Assembly (NCBI GenBank): GCA_032622095.1
Contig: CP136062.1
Location: forward strand, 157,408,875-157,472,874
Source: Siphonodentalium dalli
Lineage: Eukaryota; Mollusca; Scaphopoda; Gadilida; Siphonodentaliidae
Direction: 5' to 3'
DNA: 64,000 nucleotides
Below the pieces are notes generated by a model. The model was not told the DNA's origin and did no database searches. It saw nothing but the letters and a program-made list of their open reading frames with translations. Numbering within the stretch: the stretch's first letter is position 1; every line of letters starts with the position of its first letter. Of this stretch, positions 10,960-21,576 are shown in pieces. The translations under genes were made by a program, and so were the position numbers.

Positions 10960-12680
10960 ATTAGAAAAGAACGTGTATGAATTTGGTTGAAATTAATGCG
11001 AAATATATTTGTATCAGCTTTGGTGCAACTCCCCTCCTCATGCATGACTTGAGCGGCGCCTCTTTTGACATATTTAACCCACGTCTATTAGAATCATGCA
11101 TGGTATAATGGAGATGATTATATATAAGTTTTGTGGTAATCGGCAACTAACCAAATTCTTATCATAGTTATAACCCCCCCCCACATCTATCACCCAAACG
11201 GCAGTAATTTGGCGTCTTTAAATAACCCTATTATATTCTTCGTATCATGGAGAAGAATAATATATCAATTTGGTGGAAATATGTGCTAAAAATAATGTTT
11301 TTAATCAATTGTTGGTCCCCCCCCAATGCACCCACGACTCGAACGGCGCCATATCATGGAAGTGATTATATATACGTTTGGTGGAAATCGGCGACAAACT
11401 GTTTCATCATTATATTGCTGCCCCTCCCCCTTTTCTGCCCCTGACACCAACAGTGTCACTTTATAATATTTTAACCCGCGCCATTATCTTACTTGTAAAA
11501 AATTTACCCCTGTTAGTGCCATCTCGATTGTACCCCGTGAAGTTATATATAGAACACATACAGACAAACAGATATTCGCAGATATGTCTAGGCACCACAT
11601 GTAGCGTTTTTAACACTCACGATATGATTCCTCGTATCATTTGAGAAGACAGTGTATGAATTTGATGGTAATTGGCACTAAACACATTTTTATCAGTTTT
11701 GGTGATCCTCCATCCAGTCCCTATCTCGGTTCAAGCGGCGCGACTTTTGACATCATTAAACCACACACTTACACTCATTCTGAAGATGAGTAATTATAAA
11801 ATTGGTGAAAATTGGCGAATATACAAATACGTATCAAATTTAGGGTCACCATATCTCTCACCCAAAACTACACCAATTTGGCGTATTTAAAACACACGAT
11901 TAGATTCCTCCTATCACGGAGAAGGATATTTATCAATCTGGTGGAAATCGGCACTAAACATATTGATTGTCAATTTTATGCACCTCTGACTCCAATGGCC
12001 CCACATTTGACATATGTAAACCACACCATTATACTCCTGATATCATGGAGATAATTATTTATAAGTTTGGTGCTAATCGGCGACTAAAAAACTTTTTATC
12101 AAATTTAGTGACCACACCACTCCCCATCTCTCACCCAAACAGCACACATATGGCGTCTTTAAATCATACGATTATATTCCTCGTATCATGGATAAGAATG
12201 TGTATCAATCTGGTGGAAATTGGCGCTAAAATATTGTGTATCAATTTTGGTTGCCCCCTGAATCGAATGACGCCACTTTGGCAGCTTTAAGCCACACCTT
12301 TAGAGTCCTCATACCATGGGGATTATCTTGTATAAGTTTGGTGGCAATCGGCGAATAAACCAATTATTATCAAATTTAGTGCCCAGCCCCCAATCTCTCA
12401 TCCAACCGATACTAATTTGGCGTCTTTAAATCACACAACTATATTAATATTCTTTGTATCATGGAGAAGAATGTGTATCAATTTTGTGGAAATCGGCGCT
12501 AAAATAATTTTTATCAATTTTGGTGCCCCTCTCCCCTTCCGTGTATCCCTGACTCGAACGGCGCCACTTTTGACATATTTAAACTACACCATTAGATTCC
12601 ACACATCATGGGAATGATTATATATGAGTTTGGTGGCAATCGGCGTCAAAAAATATTTCTGCCCCTTCCCCCCTTTTCTG
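10960..12680. repeat. Degenerate minisatellite, two alternating units
   Basis: About nine units of roughly 110-150 bp alternate between an A form (CGTATCATGGAGAAGAATGT, then TTTGGTGGAAATCGGCGC) and a B form (ATATCATGGAGATGATTATA, then GTTTGGTGGCAATCGGCGA). C-rich blocks and GACTCGAACGGCGCCACTTT lie between them. Anchors occur near 11241, 11351, 11631, 11910, 12036, 12180, 12310, 12455 and 12600. The short ORFs here are translations of the repeat. Confidence 0.7.
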
Positions 12681-12841
12681 CCCCTGACAACAACGGCGTC
12701 ACTTAAGAAAATTCTAACCCACGCCATTATCTTTCTCGTAAAAAGTTACCCCTGATAGACCCATTTGGTGCCATCTAGATGGTCCCCTGTGAGTTTCTAT
12801 AGAACACAGACAGACAGACATTCGCAAATATAGATATAGAT

Positions 12842-13392
12842 AAAATATGTTGGTTTTGCGAATGACAAACTCTGAATTCCGTTAAAATAACAATAACAAC
12901 CAGCACCTAATTAACGAACCGGCACCAGACTCGGTCGTCTCCGACCACAACCCCAAGTGAGCTGCAGAACGAACAATGTCTATAAAAGTTTGAAATATAA
13001 GACTTACTAATAATTGTTTTCATTCGTTTTATTTGTAATTGGCATAGTTTATCACAAACAAAAAATCAACATTATTGACATAATGATTTAACTACAATAA
13101 ACGAAATTGAAATTCCCAACTACACCTTTTACCGGACTCGGCCTCTGGTCGCAGTTCGACTTTTAATCCTCCCAAAAATTCCCATTCTATAAATAAAACC
13201 CCCATGCGTCCATGCGATACAGGAATCTCTACATTAGTTATACACGCATGCAGAGCGCGTAATAATTTTGTTATTGGAGAGGTTTTAATAAATAAATTAG
13301 GTAGCAACACAGCTTATATATTTGGAGGTGCGGGCTTTTAATCTATACCTGTATACTGTTTACCCCCAAACAAGGTGGTAGGGTGGCCCTGG
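12842..13392. other. Stretch without recognised gene
   Basis: Two short segments (12890-12965 and 13100-13215) have more balanced composition, but no domain was recognised on either strand. Confidence 0.45.
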
Positions 13393-13530
13393 AATGGCAA
13401 AATTTGACCCCTATTTGGTAAAATTTCCCCCAAGGAGTGGCAACATTTTTCTCTCCCAAAGAGTGGCAACATTGCCCCCTAATGGTAAAACTCCCCACAA
13501 TAATTGGCAAAACTACCACTCTTGGGGGGG
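13393..13530 (+). repeat. Minisatellite of about 20-27 bp units
   Basis: Six degenerate units of the form TGGCAAMATTT plus a C-rich spacer (CCCCTATT, CCCCCAAGGAG and variants) run head to tail, ending in a G9 tract near 13524-13532. Confidence 0.65.
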
Positions 13531-13532
13531 GG

Positions 13533-14959
13533 TAAGTTCAAATGCCCCCACCAGGATGGGAAGTCTGCATGTCCCCATATAGAGGAAATATTTTTAGCAC
13601 CAAATCCAAAAATGTGCATTGTCTCAAACACATGCAGCTTCTAAAAATCGACGCTTTCCGTGTTATAAGTCCCAGGCATGTACACAGGGCAACGCTCGGC
13701 ATGCATCGGAGACAAATACAATTAACTCTTTCGCCGCCGATCTCGCATGCGAGTTACCCAGTCGCTGCCATTTATGCGAATTCGGGAGTGCATCTGGTTT
13801 AATGGATGTAATTATATTGATTTGTTACACAACGAATGTGGTTCGGTTATTTTCTATAGAGTGCTGGAATGAGCCGATGTATGAAGATTCATAAGCTAAT
13901 CACCCAACCATGCAGAATAAAGTAATTGACCTGATAAAAGTTCGCTATATAGACACGGCGGACTGTCAGATCTGCCACACTCTGTTGTGAATAAAGGTTT
14001 TCAGCGCCAGTACAACAAGGTAAGTGTACACGATATATAAATTGAGTTTTGTTGGACAGTTATGTTGTATTACATTAGTATGTGACTTAAAGCAACTTGG
14101 CGGTTTTCGCTCCAAATTACACCTAATAATATTCACTTTTGATTTTCCCCTGGTATCGAAATATTGGTAACTAAATACTTGAACTACATTTCTAGTGTCA
14201 CAGAAAGATGCACTAAAGTAATACAAAATAGAACTCTAAACACGCTGTTTTTGGGACCCAAACAGAAACAGCAATTTGCACAACATTGCACAGAAAATAG
14301 CGCTCCGTGTTATTCTATTACTGACATGGTAGACAGAGCGTTTGTGTCTCTTATGTGTGAGTAATTGAAATTAAAAGGAACTAAAATAAATACTTGCAAT
14401 CACCAACAATTTTCGTATCGCACAGGCATCGCGAAATCCACAGAATCATCGCGAAATCCACAGAATCATCGCGAAATCCACATAATCATCATGATAACAA
14501 GTCGAAAACAACAACAAAGCTTCATACATGAGAACGCTCTTTATTATCTACCTTTTTTGAGCGACGTAACCATGGACGCTCTTTATTAGAGGCTGTCTTT
14601 GGAATCTGTGCCTGGCTGCATAATGAAAACGTGCTAAAACTTCCGGTATTGGTAGTCGTCAATACCTGTATATCAAAACTTCATATTCGTGGGTTCATGC
14701 ATGGTTCCGATATGCAGTACCGTAATTATCTTTAATTCAGAAAACGCACAGATTCTGCCACATGTACTTCATATGCGAGTTACAAAGAGATCGCTTTCTT
14801 ACCAAACGTTCATGTTTTATTTCTTACATAGGATTTACTTAATAATTATTAAGCACATTGTACTATAGCATATGGTTATTCTGCAGTCACACACGTATCT
14901 CAGAAATGTATTGTGAAGTTACAGGCATGTTTTTGAGCACCTCTGGATGAGAGGTATCG
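13533..14959. other. Stretch without recognised gene
   Basis: Contains copy 2 of the GCGCCAGT...GGTAAGT repeat (13999-14040) and a three-fold CGCGAAATCCACAGAATCAT tandem repeat (14431-14490). Otherwise nothing recognised. Confidence 0.5.
13999..14040 (+). repeat. Dispersed repeat with splice-donor-like core, copy 2
   Basis: GCGCCAGTACAACAAGGTAA continues as GTGTACACGATATATAAA and matches 9086-9125. Just upstream is GAATAAAGGTTTTCA. Confidence 0.6.
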
Positions 14960-15430
14960 ATTTTGAATGATTTTCGATTAAAACATGTCCACCGACAGTC
15001 TTCTTGTATTTTAATATTTGCATGACTTAATCCGTTGGCATACCCTACAGCCATATCCCTCATCCGAATTTCACCAAACTTTATATGCATCTTCAGAATG
15101 ACCTCCAGATGGGAGCCAACGATGTTTTCCGAAATTCGTCAAAATACATGGCTGCCAGCGGCCATCTTGGGTTTTAATCTTTGCATGACTAAAATTTAGA
15201 TGGGAGCCAATGGTAACTTCCGAACTTCGTTATAAAACGTCAGCGGCCATCTTGGATTTTACTTTGTTCGTGACTAAAATATTTTGACACAGCCTACATG
15301 CCACATATCACTCATCCCTCATCCAAACTCCATATGGTTCTTTGATGTGACCTCTAGATGGAAGCTGTCGAATTCTTCCGAATTTTTTTTTAAATCATTG
15401 GCGCCTGGAGCCATCTTGGATTTCACATCT
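14960..15430. repeat. Degenerate tandem repeat
   Basis: The phrases GATGGGAGCCAA, TTCCGAA..TTCGT, GGCCATCTTGG and TTTGCATGACTAAAAT recur two to four times, and CTACAGCCATATCCCTCATC returns as CTACATGCCACATATCACTC. Units are about 95-190 bp with deletions. No coding meaning. Confidence 0.6.
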
Positions 15431-16069
15431 GAATCCATCGAACACCATGCAGCCCACATTTAGTGGAGAAATGTTTGAAATTAAATTGATTTCTTTTACA
15501 CAATACAATCCATTTACTGAATCTTTTCTACTGTCCTTCGTTGTCATTCTATCGACTACTCAGAATGAAATTGTTAACGCCTCCCCAAGTCGAGCAACAG
15601 TGTCATTGGCACTTTAATTATAACTGGCTTCAGTGAATAGTACCATAATTACCTACGCATGAGGTAATTTTCGAGCTGTTGTCCTGTTTATGTTGCCCTC
15701 TGTTGTTATAGCGTTGGCATTAGATTCCTGCAACGGTGCGAAGAGTTCATTGTAAATTAGAATCACAGAGTGATCCCAAAATTGTAAGCCAATATATAGA
15801 ATAATTTGCGCCGTAACGAACGAACTCAGAAAAGGAAAACAATTACAATGGTATGCCTTACCGCGACACCTAGTCTACAATAAACATTACCATATGCAGA
15901 TAAATGCAGAAGATTTCATTAAATATCAAAATTGATCACATAATTAACCCACAAAACCAGCTTCACAATTATTGTTAAGACACACGTGTAATATTAGCGC
16001 GGGCGATGACGTCACGCCATTATTTAAATGACTTGCGATTGCTGAAGTTTATTATTGTTGTTTTCGATG
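15431..16069. other. Stretch without recognised gene
   Basis: Nothing beyond AT-rich sequence was recognised. Confidence 0.5.
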
Positions 16070-16270
16070 AATACTTCGCGTTTATTTGATAATGTGATAA
16101 AATGTACCTCAAACTCGTTCTATTTTATACGTAATTTATCAACCTCGTCCACTAAATTCTATTTGAGCCTCGGCAAACCTCGTTTCAAATCGAAATTAGT
16201 GAACTCGGTTGATAAATTCTGGATAAAATAGAAACTCATGCGAGATCCTCTATTTGTATTATCCTTGGAC
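16070..16270. repeat. Imperfect inverted repeat, decayed MITE
   Basis: TCTATTTTATACGTAATTTA on the left pairs with TAAATTCTGGATAAAATAGA on the right. Homology extends outward through GATAATGTG...CTCAAACTCG. Centre about 16175. Probably an old fold-back element. Confidence 0.5.
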
Positions 16271-19200
16271 AATACAAAGCGATTAATGACGAACGTCATC
16301 TTAACAGAAGATGTCTTCACTAAATTATAAAGTACAGTCTACATAAAATCACAAGTTGTTCAAATAATCACAGCAATATCGACATAAATGTAAGTATGCT
16401 GCATTCTGAACTATTCCGAGTCCAACAGACATGTAACACAGATGTGTGAATACACTGCAAAATAATGGTATTGTACTGTCATAATATACAGAACATACCG
16501 TATTTCAACGTTGACAGTATATATACCGTTAATTTATAATCATGGACATGCACTTGGCTCTGTGGCTGATCTGCGACTGAATTGTTTTTGCATTGATGAT
16601 CACAAGCATGTACGCGGATATTTGCATGTTGTGCTTGTATTCAGTAAAAACTGAATTTCGGATTTTTGTCATCCAGTAATTGTCAACCTGTTTCATCACG
16701 TCTATAATACTGACTTCTATAACTACCATTACGGAATGCCACGTGATTCGCACGACCAACCTCTTGGTAAACTAGTTACTTCTACAGCACTGGTTAATTC
16801 AAATGCTTTACAATGGAGCTATAACTGTGATAGCTTTCTTCCTTTATCTGGGATGCCCGATTCTTATGTTCTAGATTGGTCGAAATTAGTATTACTCGTA
16901 ATTCAAAAGATAACGTGACATAGACTATATATGATGTTTAGTAGGTCTGTAGTCAATTTGCCATTCAATCATGCATCAACATTACATCTTTATTTTGATT
17001 TATCCGCATAGATATATACACGTATTAAACTGATCTTTTGTGATTTTTTTTGGATATTGATTGAAATTTAAATCTGATTTATATCAAATGTGCCCCATCA
17101 TTCAGCATATGTATGTACTGACTACCTTCATGTACTTTAATATATACCATTGAATGTGTTCACAATCGATGTTCATAATCAGCCTATATTTATGGTAGTC
17201 ACATATGTTCACAATCGACCAATAACATTCACATATATTCATATTGGATTATTTGATTCTGATATTAGCCCATACTGGACTTACGTCTGTTATTCCGTTT
17301 TACGTTGCGGGCCACATAAAATACATTTTAAAGAGCGTCAAGTCGTGAGTCGACAATAATTATTGTGCTATTGGACGTGTATACAAAAGTAAATTTAGGT
17401 CATGTGATAATATCATTTAGATATTGTATAGACTTCTATATCAGCGTTGTAAAACAAAACTTAGAACTAAATTGAAAAGGCGCGCCTGTCCTTGACCCAG
17501 ATACAATAACGTGATATAATTACGAACCAATCATGGCGTTGTATTAAAGCCGAGTCTGAAACGGTACGGAATCTGACGAGGTTTGGCAATTGGTTGACTG
17601 CCGACTGCAAGATATATGCTATTCAACCATGGTTAAATTGTTCTGCTGCGTGTAATTTTATATGATTTTGGTGGGTTGTGAACTTGTGATGAATTTTTAT
17701 GGTGCTAGTGTGGGAAACCGATCCTGCTAAGAAAAATCGGCGTTATTTTTCTCAACTTGTCATTTTCGGGGCATTTGTGTAATGCGAACGCATCGAAGAA
17801 AAGTCGTTATACATGTATGAAACATAAAAAACATATATATTTTTAAATGTTTCAATAATAGCGGTATTGGTTATTGAAACGATCGTTAAAATGTCTATTT
17901 CAGTCGTTTCGGAAACATCAGCGCAGCCATTGACTGTTTCATACAAATAGGGGCTTTTTCTCAAACCGTTCGTATTAACTAACAATGCACCAGCAGCGCC
18001 GCCAAAACTTTTGAAAGTATAACATTACTCTTCTTAACATCAGTGTGTCCCATCAGCACCATAGCAATTCAGCAGGACCCACAAACAGCAAGGACAATTT
18101 GCAGGACCACTTAACGATGGGCACGACTACGAACCAAATCAAATAATTCAAATGGGGCCCAATGTTTCCCCAGTGGAACACAGATATTAATGTTTCCGCA
18201 TCAAACAAAATTCAGTTCAATTGAGTGCACAGAAAAACTCGATTCCGCGTGGAAGGGGTTGTCTCGTCTATACAGGTATGCATTGATTAGTATTAATTGT
18301 ACGCGGTGTCGCGTGCAGAAAATAATCTGCGGATCATATGGCAAACTGAATGCGATATATTGTTGGATAAGGTATCGTGCGGTGAAACCTACTGTGCTAC
18401 ATAAGGTCAAACAAAACGTGTTTATGCGTTATAGAACATGAATATGTGACATAATACTGATGATCAATACTTGCCGCAGTGTGAGTATGGCTAAACTCGG
18501 CGCCCAGCAATAATACTAGTGTTCAAAGCCCTCCCACCGAAGTTAGATAAACGTTCTTTATGCATAGTATATCAATAATAAATTATCTATCAATTAAATA
18601 TAAACGAGTATAGGATATGTTCGACTGTTCGCGATTTTCTACCCAGGCCCCTCGACCGATTTCATCAAAAGTTGGGGTGGTGACTAAACAAATATTAATG
18701 TTTGTTTTAAAAAGAGTTGTCTTTCAGTTTACTTGAGCAAGGAGTTCAATCTATAACGAAATTTAAAAACATTTTGTTTTGTTTAAAAACGAAATTTTAG
18801 TTTTGTTTAGTTTTGTTTAAAATCAGAATATTTAAAATATCAACATGTATGTGAATGACACAACGGGGTCAAAGACCCCTACTCCACTGAATAAAGGTTC
18901 CCGAATAGACCCTGTGTCAGCTAGTGTATTTATAAACCGATCGGGATCTCCGGAACATGACTCAGCAACAGTCTTAACAATTGTCAAACCCCGAGAACCA
19001 GACCGAAATTTGCATGTCAGGAAATTGTTATTTCCACCCCTCCCCGTGAGTAGTAATTTACAAAATGATACCACAAGTTTCCATCTATCGGCAATTTCCA
19101 ACAGTTCTGACTGTTATTTCAGTCCACACAAATCGCGATCTGAGTTCCAATCTGTCCCAAGTACCGTTGTAGTACGAAACGTCCGTTGAGGTACTGTTGG

Positions 19201-21576
19201 AACCGGAATTGTTCGACCAACCTGAGAATCACCATGTCGAACTTCAACACTGGAAACCCCATCGTACACAGTCAGCAAGTGGGGAATCGCGCGAGCAGGA
19301 AGAGCCGCTCAACCTCAGTCCGTGGCTACATTGGAATATAACTATTCCCACGAGCGGCCTTGGTCGCGAGTTGGAATAGTATTTTCCACTGGAGCCACTC
19401 ATGAGGTAATTGTGGTATTCACTCGAGAACCGCAGGTATCCTCTATATATATAATGGGTTAGATTGTATTAACTGACTGTTAAGTTCGCTCCACACGATC
19501 TACCAAATATGAGATAAGAAATAGACAATGTGTAGCAGGTATACAATCAGTTACACGAATTAGTCACCGCTGGTCAAGTGGTCCTGCTAATATGTTATTA
19601 TGCTGGTGGTCATGCTGAATTGATAATATGATTCGTACGTGACACGTAGTGGAGCAATCACACATGATTTGCCTCAAATTTGCCTTTTTTCGGCGACATA
19701 ACGCTAAGAATAATGTATGTAACATCATGCAGTGGTCACGACGGAGACGACATGTCAAATTGACAAGACGTGTCGTGGATTGTACTATCTTGTCTGGATT
19801 ATCGTCATGACTTCTTCATTTTTTTGTTTTTATTCAGCTGACCAACGAAATTGGTCTAAATAAAATTAATAGACTTAAATCACATGTGAACTCTTCGTAA
19901 GTTGTGTCAAAGTAGTTACTTTCATTTTTATCGTGACGCTTCATTTCCAATTCCGCGTTTTTTATTTGCAATCTCAACACGGTTGCTAACCGGAAATCAC
20001 GTGACAATTTCTCCAAAATCTGTACCCGCAATCTTGAAAAATCACTGTTGGATATAGAACAAATTATATGACGTCATTCTCCTGCCTTAGGTATAAGCAC
20101 CCTTGGTGGTTGCTATGATGCGGTCGGCACACTGAGCGTTACGAAAAAGTTTTGTTATTTTTTCGAAAGTTGTCATATCTGCGGGTTTTGGCTAAACCGA
20201 GCGATTTGAGAAAAACAGTGAGTGTATTAAACAGCCAAGAACATATATATTTCTGGACAATATAATATTGCCTGTTTATAAAACGTCGTGAATAACTATC
20301 TTGATTATAGTCGATTTTCAATAATTAATCAGTATTAAAATATTTCGCAATAAATATGTTTTCGAATGTTTGATACGCATAATGGGAACACTTGACACGG
20401 GGTGTTAATATAAAAGTAAAACATAGTATGCTGTTCAGTGATATCTACCACAGCGAATTTTATATCTGTTCGTATTTGCCTCAACCATGTATGACATGCA
20501 CCGAACTTACGTGCACGATTTATTCATTGAGAAATAAGTATCACTCATGGACCATTAATCCGATCTCTTTGTGGTTTAAATCAATCTGACAAAGGTCATG
20601 TCTCTCAACACGAGTTTCACGCGCTGTTTATCACTTTGTTTGTGATAGATTGTTTGCAAAATGCTTTACCGCAAATACAAATTTTGGAATATTTACATGT
20701 ATATCTGTATATATTAAAGGGTATAGGAGCTGTATATATGTATGTCCGTTTGTCTGTTCTAAAACTGATTTAAAAATAAGAAAACTATATTTTTTTAATT
20801 GTGTTGTTAAATTGAGTAAGGAGTTGTATCTAACAAGAAACAATATTTAACATTTATCATAATATTTGTTTGTTTTAAATTTAATTAATTTGTTTTTAAA
20901 TTAAAATGTTCAAATGATTAAAATGTGCGCAAATGTGACGCAGTATCCTGTCGAACGAAGGGGCAGCAGGCCCCTCTGACGCTGAATAAAGGCTCCATAA
21001 TCGAGTCAATCCTGGACCAAGAGGTTAGTCAAGTAAAAACAATTTGCCACACCAGAAGCGGCATCTGAACTGTTTGAAGTGGGGAATCATACAGAGGCAC
21101 AGCTTTTAATACATAAATATACTATATGCGTTGCTTTTTTTTCAATGTAATAAATTTTCAGTCATGCAGAAAATCAAAATGTTCACAGGTTTTGAACTGC
21201 TGGAATATTATGGGAATTTATGGGCGGAACCAGAGTAGAGCTTTGTGGCATGATCTACATCACAATAAGTTATCAAATTTAAGGTCATGCATTATCATCG
21301 TTTTGGTGTCAAAATTAATACGTTGAACCATTCATATGAATTCACAGAAAACACCAGTGTTTGTGATTGCCACAAGCCAAAAAAAATAACCACAAGTTAG
21401 TTGTAAATATCAGATTGAACGAACATATCCATATCTGAGAAAAGCTCGCGTGCGAATGAATCATCTGTGACATGATAACACCAGTCGGCAGCCGCCACTT
21501 AGACACACCCTCACTCGAGGTAATTTACCCCACCCTTTGATTGATTGTTTGACAATTCTAAACCGCGATGAAGAAA
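16271..21576. other. Long stretch without recognised gene
   Basis: About 5.3 kb of AT-rich DNA. A diverged duplication may link 18720-18912 and 20808-21000: both have AAGGAGTT, then an AT tract, then a GGGG-loop-CCCC hairpin followed by CTGAATAAAGG. An open frame at 18845-19189 spans the first copy but shows no recognisable domain. I found no exon with matching splice sites. Confidence 0.45.

Larger units (their letters stand above)
9836..12840 (-). mobile_element. Helitron-like element with internal tandem arrays
   Basis: Read on the minus strand, the left edge is a Helitron 3' end: a GC-rich hairpin (CCTGG-GCAACG-CCGGG), then GTAACCCTG and CTAG at the terminus (9836-9839). The right edge at 12840 begins TCTATATCTATATTTGCGAA on the minus strand, a TC-type 5' end followed by a TCTG-rich run. 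The flanking bases are A (9835) and T (12841), as expected for insertion between A and T. There are no Rep/helicase motifs, so it is non-autonomous. The interior is mostly minisatellite and appears to contain a second Helitron end at 10122 and a second, decayed 5' end near 11570-11590, so it is composite. Confidence 0.6.

Noticed and set aside
18845-19189. 114-codon plus-strand frame
   Set aside because: No recognisable domain, no conserved splice partner, and it overlaps a possible diverged duplication.
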